Below, piece by piece: positions 20,600 through 30,497 of a DNA stretch of 64,000 nt. The position numbers and the translations under genes are program-made. The stretch spans positions 2,914,001-2,978,000 of the forward strand of contig NW_006917093.1 of NCBI RefSeq assembly GCF_000516985.1, written 5' to 3'. The notes under the pieces were generated by a model that worked only from the letters and a program-made list of their open reading frames with translations, was not told the DNA's origin and did no database searches. This DNA is from Pestalotiopsis fici W106-1 (Eukaryota; Ascomycota; Sordariomycetes; Amphisphaeriales; Sporocadaceae). The number at the start of each line of letters is the position of its first letter. Within the stretch, counting starts at the first letter, position 1.

Positions 20600-22335
20600 T
20601 TATTCTTGTACCGAGAATTCCAATGCCTTTCCCATGCGATGTAATCCTTCTCGCAGGGCTGCCTCAGGCAACGTGAATGTAACCCTGTACCAGCCAAACT
20701 CTTCGGACGCATAGATGCTGCCGGGCGAAATCATAACTCCGCACTCGATACAAGTAGCTGCTAGTCTTGACTCGGATTCTATACATGCCACCAAGTCGGC
20801 CTCGGACATGTTCGATCGTAGTCTTGAAGAATGACCTTGACTTCGGAATCGTTGAGGTAGCATATAGCGGCCAAGATCAACCCAAATAAACACTCCTGCA
20901 TTTCTACGTCTGTATAAGCTATACGAGTCGACCCTCTATAATCATCTGAGTACTTACGATTCAAAATAATCGATTTTGTGCGATTGAAAGAATGCAGTTG
21001 CAATAGAGTGGTTTTTAGCCATGAGTTCATGGTTTAGAGTAAAGAAAGTATCAAGCCATTTCTTGTCGTTGAGCATCGTAGCCCAGATGTCCTGCACCAG
21101 GTGAGGAGACCAGGCAAATTGTCTGGATTTCACAAGTTCTGTCAGCATAGCCTCTAAGGACGCGAGCGGTGTGTGACTCGCCCGTTGCTCGATATTGCTC
21201 GTATGACGCCCTGATTCTGTGTATATAAGACTCCCAGACGAAGTCCATTTGCGCAAAAGTCCTTGCTCGCACCATACATGACATGAAGCAAGAGTGGATC
21301 AATGAGACCATTGCTCACGGCCATGACAGATGTGAACGGTGTAGGATCGGCCATGGAAGGGTTCTGAAACACCGACTTGGCATAAATCTCATCCGAGATA
21401 AGGTGTATCTGATGGCGGCTACAAAAACCCAAAAATGCCTTGAGCGTCTCTGGTGGCTGTTGTCACAATTAGCTATGACTCATGAAGTCGTTGTTTTTAG
21501 GACGACGAACATAGCATCTACCTAGTGGATTGTGTGGTCTGAGACTGGATTAGTGACGAGGCAAGAATGAATGACTCGAGGCGCAGGAACACACTGGGAT
21601 ATTAGGAGAGCACGAATATTTATACCCCGGGTCTTGGATTTTGAAAGTGCAGCTTCCAGTGCCTCTGTATTGATCTCCGGCCGGAAGAGGTCATTCATGG
21701 ACGAGTGCCTAGATATATCTGCATAGTCAACTCCAACCACTTGCACGTGACTGCGATGTGTGATGTCGACGGTAAAACCGTTGTAATACGGTCTGGGAAT
21801 CAAAATGCCATCATCAGGATCGCACAACGCCCATGCGATAGAATCGATGCAACTGGCGAGTCCAGGTGTGACGTAAAGATTGTCGGCCGCTACTTGCGTT
21901 GAAGGGCAGAAATGCTCGTTAAAGTATTTTGATAGAGCGTCTCGGAGTCGTAAAGACCCCCGCGGTCCAATACTATATGTCAAATGCTCGCCAGGTGATA
22001 TGCTCATCTGGAGGCAAGACTATCAATTTTTTGCACTCCCTCTTGAGATTGGAAAAGACAGTGTTACCCTTTGATTGATGAAATCTGTGACCTTGTCGTG
22101 CATCAGGCTGTTTTCAGCCAATCGAAGTAGAACCCTGAATCGATCAGTATAAATCTCCAAGCATCAGACCAGTTCGGTGAGCTCACATTCCATTGGGATT
22201 TGTAGGCGACCATGGGTTTCCCATTGATTTCTCTCTTGGACCCCATACATCACGGTAGGTGCCGTTGAAGGCACCTCTTTTCGACAAGTGGAAATGCTCT
22301 ATTGCATCTCTGACAACACGATCAGACGCTTCCAT
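20600..22335 (-). CDS. PLP-dependent aminotransferase, ACC-synthase-like (fold type I)
   Basis: Seven exons on the minus strand: 22335-22187, 22134-22068, 22007-21595, 21538-21511, 21456-21182, 21122-20958 and 20903-20600. They join in frame to 466 residues. Signatures in order: HLTYSIGPRGSLRLRDALSKYF, YVTPGLASCIDSIAWALCDP (cofactor-phosphate region), IPRPYYNGF, SQPHNPLGRCY, LISDEIYA (Asp241, Tyr244), MYGASKDFCANGLRLG (Lys284 as the PLP lysine) and AGVFIWVDLGRY. This is the pattern of fungal 1-aminocyclopropane-1-carboxylate synthase-like enzymes; most fungal members have unproven substrates. The usual NPxNP turn reads QPHNP here. The intron between exons 5 and 6 appears to use a GC donor (GCGAGT) with a normal CAG acceptor; no GT donor keeps the frame. 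The enzyme is otherwise intact. Confidence 0.85.
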
Positions 22336-22900
22336 TTTGAGCTGCAAGTGGTCAATCGCTCACTGCAATCAAGGGCTTCTGACGTTTGGTTTTGGAAGGC
22401 TTCGTACCTTTAAGATTCGGAGCCGACTCCTGTCAAATTCGGCGGTCGATAAAGACCTGGCTCCGACGCCGGCGCAGATGAGCCAACCTAGTTAACCACA
22501 CCCGGCGGTCCGACGGCATTGGCCCTCATTGGTGAAGAAATAGCTTCATGACGTAAAGTTGAAGACGTCCCTTTATTATCTTGTCCACACATTTTTCAAA
22601 GCCGACGGATAGAAGTCTCAAAAAGATCGTGCTGCACAGTCAGACCGAGTATTATGGAGCTACTGCGAGAGTCATTGAAAAAAAGAATCCATCGCATTCG
22701 AAGCATAAATAAGGCGTTTTCTGAGTGAAGGATTGTCATTAGAGATTTCAACTAATAGATACCACAAATTAAGCAAGCTCCAGCAGAAACAAAGCGTCGA
22801 ATCTCTACCCGGCTGGTCACAATACAATCGCCAGCCCTGAAGGCAGACCCGAAATCTGTCTCACCAAGACAATCGACAGCAGCAAGCAACACCAATCACC
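22336..22900. other. divergent spacer (aminotransferase / DinB-like protein)
   Basis: 565 bp between divergent starts, presumably both promoters. No ORF or RNA gene recognised. Confidence 0.5.
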
Positions 22901-23398
22901 ATGCTCACCACCGAGACAGCCACCATGATGGCCAAATATGATGACTGGGCTGACCAGGTCCTTTTTGATGCTATATCCAAGCTGCCAGAAGACGCGGCAT
23001 ACGCGCCGCGCAAGACACTTTTTGGAACAATGCTTGCAACGCTCAACCACAACTTGCAGGTCGATCTGATCTGGCGCGCGCATATCCTTGGCGAAGAGCA
23101 TGGGTTCTCCACTCGCCGCGATCTTCTGCACTCTTCCTTCAGCGACCTCGTGCATGCGCAGTCGCAGATGAATCAGTGGCTTGTGGACTGGGCGAAAGAC
23201 CAAACTCCGGAGAGTTTTAGCAAGCCGACCAAATTCAATTTCGTCTCGGGCAAGGCTGCGGAAATGACTGTCGGGAGCATGTTGTTGCATATTATCAACC
23301 ACAAGACATACCATCGTGGATGGGTCAGCCAGATGTTCTTTGACCACGACGTCAACCCTCCTGAAACCGATCTTTGTGTCTTTCTTTGCGAGAATTAA
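22901..23398 (+). CDS. DinB-family metal-binding four-helix protein
   Basis: Intronless, 165 residues. DinB/YfiT-like proteins are four-helix bundles that bind a metal through three histidines; some act as thiol transferases. The expected pattern is present: His50 in TLNHNLQVDLIW and the C-terminal pair His134 and His138 in HIINHKTYHRGWVSQM. The FNFVSGKAAEMTVGSMLLH segment also fits bacterial DinB proteins. No intron, compact size and an overall bacterial look suggest acquisition from bacteria, though DinB proteins are found in various fungi. The start is the first ATG, in an ATCACC context. The substrate is unknown. Confidence 0.85.
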   Translation: MLTTETATMMAKYDDWADQVLFDAISKLPEDAAYAPRKTLFGTMLATLNHNLQVDLIWRAHILGEEHGFSTRRDLLHSSFSDLVHAQSQMNQWLVDWAKDQTPESFSKPTKFNFVSGKAAEMTVGSMLLHIINHKTYHRGWVSQMFFDHDVNPPETDLCVFLCEN

Positions 23399-24128
23399 AT
23401 GATTTCAACGACTAAGTGTTATCGGAATATCGAATCAATTGACAAAATGTAAAATGAATATGTGAGCATCTCTGTATGCCTGGTTTCATACCCATCTCAC
23501 ACGACGAGCTGGAAAGTGATAATAAAATCGCATAAAAAGAGAGCGTTACAATCCATATACCCTTGCCACGATTGACATCCTTGTTGCTTGCTATTTTTCT
23601 TTTTCGAGGCGATAAAAGCTTTGTAACTGGCGCTATAGAATGACCGAGTCGGCTGTTTTATGAAATTGTTACAGGACGTAGTCACTTAGTGCCTAGTATA
23701 GTGTCAACGTTAGCAAGTCAACGTATATTGACAGTTGTAGCAGGTGAAAGCAAACCACCTCGATTATAGAATTCAGGTAGTTGAATATTAACAATAATTA
23801 TAAATTTTTTTTTTTTTTTTTTTTTACAAACCTTTCCATAAAGTTTGTGCTTCTAATAGTTATAAAACAGACCTTACCAAGCTTTTATATACCTTCTATT
23901 ATGCTCCTACGGTTATGCTCCTACGTTTAGACCGAGAACCTTTCAAAGGTTAGAACCGCATCCTTGCCGTGACACGTCTTGTATGGCTTGCGATCAGATT
24001 TGCAGAGGGTGAGAAACATTTCACATTGCCAAACATTTATACTAATATCGACGCATATGGTAAACTTGACTGTAATAATTATCATTACAAATGACAGCGT
24101 CTACTCTATCGTATACTTATTCGCATGT
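23399..24128. other. AT-rich intergenic stretch
   Basis: Contains a 21-T tract and AT-rich sequence, plus a short direct repeat near 23.9 kb (ATGCTCCTACG twice, a few bases apart). It may include a decayed element but no ends or coding relics are clear. No gene. Confidence 0.4.
23805..23825. repeat. poly-T tract (21 T)
   Basis: Uninterrupted run of T in an AT-rich context. Confidence 0.9.
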
Positions 24129-25541
24129 CTATGATATCGCTAAATCCGAGTTCTTGAATTCCGACTTCTCTACTTGTGGAGTCTTGTCATTCGGTCGCTG
24201 CTCCTCAATAGTCTCGCCAATCTCTCTGATTGTTTCCGAGATAGTACTGTTCTTCCTTTCGAGTTCAGGCAGGGCAATCCAAGTACGCATAGACTCTATT
24301 GCGTGGCCGTACTCTATGTGCACGCTGGGCTTTGGCCACATAGGCGGTGGCTTGTCCCAGGCATGCTTGGCCTCTTTGACGACTCTAACCGTGATCTCGC
24401 GTCCGGCCTCGTCCATTCTTTCCGCAAATGTATGACCTTCGGCGTGCAGCATGTCGTATTCGCAAATACAGAGGTGGACTGGGGGCAGTTCTCTTAGCAG
24501 CTCGTCCGACATGAGTCCTGGTGATAGACGTGGATCATCACGCTCATCTTTGGGAATCTTTGGGAAAATATATGATGCATCAAACAGATCGGTAAGGTTC
24601 TTAGACAGGGTAACGTCCGGCTTGACGCAGCTCTGTCTCTTGTTGGGACGGCTGATGGTCCAGTCGAGAAGGGGATAAAACAGTGCAAATCCTGCAATCT
24701 TGGGCGGCACGCCTCCAAGATCATAGCCCCATCGTTGTGGCTCTTGAAGGAGAACCCAGCTGGACAAAGCAAGCGAACCGCCTGCCGAGAAGCCAGAGAT
24801 GACGATGCGGTCCGTGTCGATGCCAAACTCTTGAGATCTCTTTGCAATCTGTATAATTGCATCTGCGCAGTCTTCCACAGCCTTGGGGAACGGGTACTCG
24901 GGCGCAAGACGATAGTTGACCGAGAAGACGACAGCATCGGTTGACTTCATCACGGCGCCAGCCCAAAGTGCGTCATCAGTCGCCGAACCCACCACAAAGC
25001 CACCTCCGTGGAAGTTGATGACAGCTGGCCTTGTCTTTTCGGGGTCCGCCGACCGGCTGGTAGAGGTTTCTATTCTCTTCTTGGGATCCCAGACCTTGAC
25101 CTCAATCTTCTTCCTGCCCTTCCACGGGCCTAGGGTAGAGTTGAGCCAAATGGTCGAGGTCGAGCTGATGGCCGCCCGGTTCATAATACCGAAGCCAATA
25201 TTGGCACCTGCCCGGATGGCACCCGCGCGGGCTGAGAGCATCCATCGAGCGCTTTGCTCAAGCGGATTAATGTACTCTTCATCACCAATATTCGAGAGCG
25301 TTTTTCTTAACCCTAATGGTGGTCGACCTTCTCCGGGCTCATTGTCGGGGCCGGCACCCGTGTCGAGCTTGCTGCGATTGCGCCGGAGGATCCTTTGAGA
25401 GAATGTTCTCCGGGCGGAGAAGGGCGGTCTAAGACTACCACCCTCGGAAACGGCCTTGAGATGGGGATGCTTTGGTTTCGGCTCCTCGACCGTCTCAGCG
25501 GTGGACACGGCGGACAAATCTGGTTGAGTTTCGTCCGACAT
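24129..25541 (-). CDS. alpha/beta hydrolase, hormone-sensitive-lipase-like (Abhydrolase_3); candidate ergosteryl-aspartate hydrolase
   Basis: Single exon, 470 residues. About 90 polar N-terminal residues precede the catalytic domain. Oxyanion-hole motif INFHGGGFVVG (HGGG at 178-181), SVNYRLAPEYPFP, and nucleophile elbow ISGFSAGGSLALS (Ser252 in GFSAGG) place it in the HSL-type esterase group. The later acid and histidine sit in CEYDMLHAEG and KEAKHAWDKPP. It is transcribed away from erdS, the next gene (start to start 2.3 kb). An alpha/beta hydrolase, ErdH, is known to remove aspartate from ergosteryl-aspartate in fungi, so this gene is a positional candidate. The position is suggestive only; a general carboxylesterase is the alternative. 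Confidence 0.85.
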   Translation of the reverse strand: MSDETQPDLSAVSTAETVEEPKPKHPHLKAVSEGGSLRPPFSARRTFSQRILRRNRSKLDTGAGPDNEPGEGRPPLGLRKTLSNIGDEEYINPLEQSARWMLSARAGAIRAGANIGFGIMNRAAISSTSTIWLNSTLGPWKGRKKIEVKVWDPKKRIETSTSRSADPEKTRPAVINFHGGGFVVGSATDDALWAGAVMKSTDAVVFSVNYRLAPEYPFPKAVEDCADAIIQIAKRSQEFGIDTDRIVISGFSAGGSLALSSWVLLQEPQRWGYDLGGVPPKIAGFALFYPLLDWTISRPNKRQSCVKPDVTLSKNLTDLFDASYIFPKIPKDERDDPRLSPGLMSDELLRELPPVHLCICEYDMLHAEGHTFAERMDEAGREITVRVVKEAKHAWDKPPPMWPKPSVHIEYGHAIESMRTWIALPELERKNSTISETIREIGETIEEQRPNDKTPQVEKSEFKNSDLAIS

Positions 25542-26470
25542 CCCGAATAGCCGTGGGGATGCAGGTCTAGATCCCCAGTGTGTTGCAAGGAGGGAGGGTT
25601 GATGAGCTAATCAGAAGCACTCGATGGTCCCGAGGGAGTGAATCGAGGGATTTGGGTTCCGTCTAACGTAGGCAAATTCTCCAAAAAGGAATTTTCTTTT
25701 CTCTCTCGGTGTGACTCGCACGTCTGATGACAGTTGCATTCATCAATACTATTGGAACGGGCTTCAAAGTACGGATCCAGGTTCAATGAATTGGGCAACG
25801 GTCCTGATTTTAGTTCCCGACCCAGCCGAGTTACAGATGTGACATAACCGCCTGCTGAGTCGATCTCTCGATGCTAAGAACTGGGAACCGCTGTGAACGA
25901 CGGGCAACGCGATTCAAGAGCAGTGCAGTGGTGCAAAGCAGGGTAGGGGAGTGTGAATGATCCACCAAGCAGGCCAGAGCAAAAGCCAGCTGGCCAGCAA
26001 GCCGGTTTGCATGTCTTGAATCGATTTGAGTGACTGAGATTCCCTGATAGATCGAGAGTGCTGAGTATGACGTCAGAAGCAATCAACTGGGATGGAGCCT
26101 CGGTGTTCAGTGCCAGTGCGCGCGCTGCGTTGCTGGGGCCCGCCCTGCCCGCGTTGCTCTCCGGGGGCCGGCTTCCAGGCAGTCAATCAACAAGTCACTT
26201 GATGGTCACAAACTGGCGAAAAGCTGGGGGGACTCCGGTCTTCAATGGTTAGGGCCCCTTGCTGAAACATTGACGCCCGTTCAGCCCAGTAACGCCCTAC
26301 GCAATCCCGCTAGAGTCTATAGCCAGCTGTAAATTACAGGTGCAGGGTCTAGACAATATGTATAGCAAATAATGTCAATGGTTGGCCGTAATAATGACGG
26401 TGAGGTTGGATTATTATTCAGGTTTTCCTCTAGTGGCACCTAGTATTCAGGCTTTTTTTTCGTAGATCTA

Positions 26471-26711
26471 CACCTCCTCAAGGATTATAAACGTTAGATC
26501 GTTACTTGCCCCACGCAGTGACCCAGCACCTCCCATCGGAATTTTACCACCAAAAAAAAGCCAATTTTCTATCTACTTCCATATCCAGTGCTAGAAGCTT
26601 CCGCAACCCGTACACAAACAGCATACATTATAGGGAGAGATACCTAACAGATCAGAGGGTTAGTGAGTGGAGCTTTGTACTGATCTAACATTTATAATCC
26701 TTGAGGAGGTG
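26471..26711. mobile_element. TA-flanked miniature inverted-repeat transposable element (MITE), Tc1/mariner-like
   Basis: Terminal inverted repeats of 30 bp (26471-26500 and 26682-26711) start CACCTCCTCAAGGATTATAA. They differ at one position, a C/T transition at a CpG. Both ends abut TA, fitting the TA target duplication of Tc1/mariner elements. The 241-bp element has no ORF, so it is non-autonomous. Confidence 0.75.
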
Positions 26712-27596
26712 TAGAACCGCGTCCAGCACATGTCAAGTATCCTGCTGGCCACTGCCCATGCATGTCTGGTTTGGTGCCCGGGAATAGCGCTAGCAGCTAG
26801 GGTGGTGATTTGCCCAGGGTGGAGCAAAGTCTCCGTCGTTCCCGCTTCAGCGCGCTGGGAGTACCTCATGTCGTCTCAGCAACAACATGAAAACTGCCCC
26901 AGCCAGCTTGGTTTCTTCTAAGTTCAAGATTCAAGGTAGTGCCAGGTATGTACTCTATCTCTCATTTCAAGGTGGTGTGAAGGGCTGGCTTGATTGGGGA
27001 ACATGCCATGTGTATCGTACGCATCCTCCTGTATGTATACTTTCGGAAGTCATGGATAAGCTTCAGGCCTAGCCAAGGGACGAATGCTTGACTCGACGCA
27101 CCTATGAAGGCCTCAGATAGCCGTGTTCCAATCTATCATTTGCTCCCTACTGGCTAGTTGTGGCTCGATTATATCCACCCCAAGAAAAATTGCACTGCTA
27201 CATTGCTGGTCAGCCTCTCTCCCATTCTTTACGGTCAGACGGAGTGTCCGCAGGATGTTGATTATAGATGTCAAGTAGTAGATTCTAGTAGGTACTGTAC
27301 ACTACATGGTGGATCCACTGACCGACCGACCTTAGGTACCTGTCTGAGCAGCACAGGGCATCCGAAATGGAAACAACGGACCCGTAATGCGATCGTGATG
27401 GCTGCCGCGGGATGACGACATAGCTTGGTAAGTCGCCGTGTTTCGCGCACGTCGGTCTTTGTATCTCATCCCGTCCCTGCGAGTCTGCCAGGTACAAGCC
27501 CATCCGTCTTGAATGTTGACAGCCCAAGAAAAAAAATTAAATAAAAAAAAGCTTATGTGACATTGAAGCAGACCCGGCTTAGGTAGCCTTGGTACC

Positions 27597-27630
27597 TTTT
27601 TTTCCCCCCCGTCTCTTTCCTCCCTCCCTT
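27597..27630 (+). promoter_or_regulatory. pyrimidine-rich promoter tract of erdS
   Basis: A run of T, then C, then CT-rich sequence ending about 185 bp upstream of the erdS ATG. CT boxes are common near start sites of highly expressed fungal housekeeping genes. Confidence 0.4.
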
Positions 27631-27814
27631 AAGTTTGCCCAGGCCGCCGCACCTTCTGCTCGATCGTATTGAAGCAGTTTTTCTGTAAAATAATTCCGCT
27701 CGAGGAAGCCCATTCCCAACACAAGCTCTTTTCTTTCTTGGGCATTAGTGTCTTCTTCTACCTCAATTGCATTATTATATCTTCTCCCAAATCAAGAGAA
27801 ATCATATATTTACA

Positions 27815-30497
27815 ATGACGGTAAAGGAGGGCTCGCCACGGCCCAACACCCTCACAGGCTTGGCACTTCAGTTGAAAGGAAAGCTCAAGCCTAGCAGCAA
27901 GAAGCAGCAGAATGGCGTAGTCGAGGACAAGGGCAAAGCTGCTCATCGTCACCAGCTCAAGCGACTCGAGAAGCAGGAGAAGGAAGAGCGTCACTCCCGT
28001 GACATCCAGGAAAAGCAGAATCGATGGCGCGAGGAGCATGAGCGCGCCAGGTCCGAGGAGGACTCTGAAATGCTCACCCGCTACGGAATGGTTGCCGAGC
28101 CCGAAGACTTGCCTGCCGCTGTTCAGCCCGAAAATATCATGACAATTGATCAAGTCACCAAGCTTCCCCTCGGCTCCAAGATTGCATTCCGTGCTCGTAT
28201 ACACACCCAGCGACGTATGTCGCCCAAGCTGGACTTCTTGCTGTTCCGCGACCAGACCCATTCCATTCAGGGCGTCCTCGCGCATACAAGCACGCACATG
28301 ATTCGCTGGGTGCAAAAGTTGCACCCCGAGTCTCTTGTCTACGTGACAGGTACTCTGAAGCAGCCGCCCGCCGACGTCCGCTCAGCCACTGAGCACAATG
28401 TTGAGGTTGACGTATACTCGACACATCTTGTCGCCGCCGCCAATGATCTGCCGTGGGACAACTACGAGCCGCCAGAGGCGCTGAATACCCGTCTGCAAGC
28501 GCGCATCCTCGATATCAGACACCCCGCGAACATTGCCATCTTCAAGATTCGATCCAAGATCGTCAGCCAATTCCGACGTACTCTTGAGGACCTGGAATTC
28601 CTCGAAATCCAGACTCCCAAACTGCAACCAGCGGCTACCGAGAGTGGTGCCGAGGTCTTCAAAGTCAACTACTTTGGACGCAAAGCTTTCCTGGCTCAGA
28701 GTCCTCAATTGGCCAAGCAGATGGCCATCTCTGCCGATTTGAGAAAGGTCTTTGAGGTAAGAACTTTCTGCTGCCCACCGTAATAGCTCATAATTAGCCA
28801 ATTACTAACACGCATGATAGGTTGGACCCGTTTTCCGTGCAGAGAACTCCAACACCCACCGACACTTGACAGAATACACTGGTCTAGATATTGAGATGGA
28901 AATCCAACACAACTACCACGAAGTCATGATGACCGTGGACAAGTGTCTGAAGAACATTTTCGCTGCTGTTCAGAAGATGCCTGAGCTACAAGTCGTGCGA
29001 GAACGCTTCCCCAGCGAGGATCTCGTGTGGTTGGAAGAGACCCTCGTGCTTCCGTTCACCGAGGGTATCCAGATGCTACGGGAGGATGGAGCTGATATTG
29101 AGGTTGAAGATCTTGGTACCCGAGATGAAATTCGCCTCGGAGAGTTAGTCAAGGAAAAGTACAAGACTGACTACTACATTCTCGACAAGTTCCCTGCCAA
29201 TGCTCGTCCTTTCTACACGCACCGAGCTGAAGATCCTCAGTTCACAAACTCATTCGACATTTTTGTTCGAGGTCAGGAGATTTGTACCGGTGGCCAGCGC
29301 ATTCACAACGCCGAGAAGCTCCGCGAGAGCATGAAGAATGCCCGTATTCCTGAGGCTGGTATGGAAGAGTATCTGTCCGCCTTTGACCTGGGTCCTGCTC
29401 CCCACGGTGGTGCTGGTCTTGGTCTTGAGCGTGTCGTTTTCTTAATGCTCAAGCTAGGCGACGTTAGAAATGCCACGCTCTTCCACAGAGACCCCAAGTC
29501 TCTTCCGGAGAAACCACCAGGACTCCCGCACCCAGAGGCGGACACGACAAAGCCATGGTTGTTCACGGAGCAGCCACCGATTGAGAAGCTCATCGCCAAC
29601 TATGGCGATGCTTCAAACACCTCGTGGCTCGACGAGCGATTTGAGATCTGGAGACATTCCAATGGTGCAGCTGTCGGGTATTGCGTCCAAGATGACAAAT
29701 TCGCCATGACTATCGGCGATCCTCTTTGCGATGAGAGCCAGTATAATGAGGTGATTGCTGCATACAAGCAATACGTTCTAAATGAGCTCAAGCTCACGCC
29801 GGTATGGATGCTTGTTTCAGACCATGTGCAAGATATTCTTGCGCAGAACCACAAGTGGCGAACGTTGAGCTGTGTTGAAGAGCAGCGTGTTGACGCAGAC
29901 CACCACAAGGAGCCAAGCAAACACGATGTACGAAGAGTCGACAGGGAGAACGTCAAGGTTCACAAGGTTGAGCCCAATGATGACTTTAAGAAACGGTGCG
30001 AGGAGGCCATTGAAGAATGGAAAGCCGCTCGCAAGGGCAAGAAACAGGTTCACTTGACCGAGATTCGTCCTTGGGTTGATACCGAGCACCGACACTACTT
30101 TGCGGCTGAGAGGGATAACAAAGTCCTCGCCCTTGTTGTCTTGGCCCAACTATCCCCTAAGCACGGATGGCAAGTCAAGTGGGCCATGGATTTCCCTGGA
30201 GCCCCCAATGGTACCATTGAGGTTACAGTTGAGAAGGCCTTGTCCTCTGTTACTGGTAACGTGACATTTGGTGCTGGCGTTTCTGAGAAGTTGACGCCCG
30301 GCGCCCAGCTTCATGGTGCTCGCGCCAAGTTCCTGGCGAACACATATGAGATCCTTGTCAAGCAGCTCTCGCTGGCAAACAAGGCTGGCTTCCGAGAGAA
30401 ATTTGGTGTCAAGGGTGATCCAATCTTTATCTGCTACCCTCGACACGGCGTTGGTGTTCAAGACCTGAAGCAATTCATCAAGTTCTTTGAAGACTAG
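27815..30497 (+). CDS. erdS: aspartyl-tRNA synthetase-DUF2156 fusion (ergosteryl-3-beta-O-L-aspartate synthase, ErdS)
   Basis: Two exons, 27815-28756 and 28821-30497; 872 residues. A lysine-rich N-terminal extension (about 1-105) precedes the anticodon-binding OB fold (FRARIHTQRRMSPKLDFLLF region). The class II catalytic core has motif 2 GPVFRAENSNTHRHLTEY (across the splice site) and motif 3 GLGLERVVFLML (about 514-525). From about residue 560 comes a second domain of 310 residues (DASNTSWLDERFEIWRHSNG, GDPLCDESQYNEV, YPRHGVGVQDLKQFIKFFED), which is DUF2156, an aminoacyl-tRNA transferase domain of GNAT-like fold. Established knowledge: this fusion charges tRNA-Asp and transfers aspartate to ergosterol in filamentous fungi. 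Both halves look complete. The protein may also serve as the cytosolic AspRS. Confidence 0.95.

Larger units (their letters stand above)
25542..27814. other. divergent intergenic region (hydrolase / erdS) with a MITE
   Basis: 2.3 kb between divergent starts. It contains the small inverted-repeat element at 26471-26711 and, next to erdS, a pyrimidine-rich tract. Other short ORFs show no features. Confidence 0.5.
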
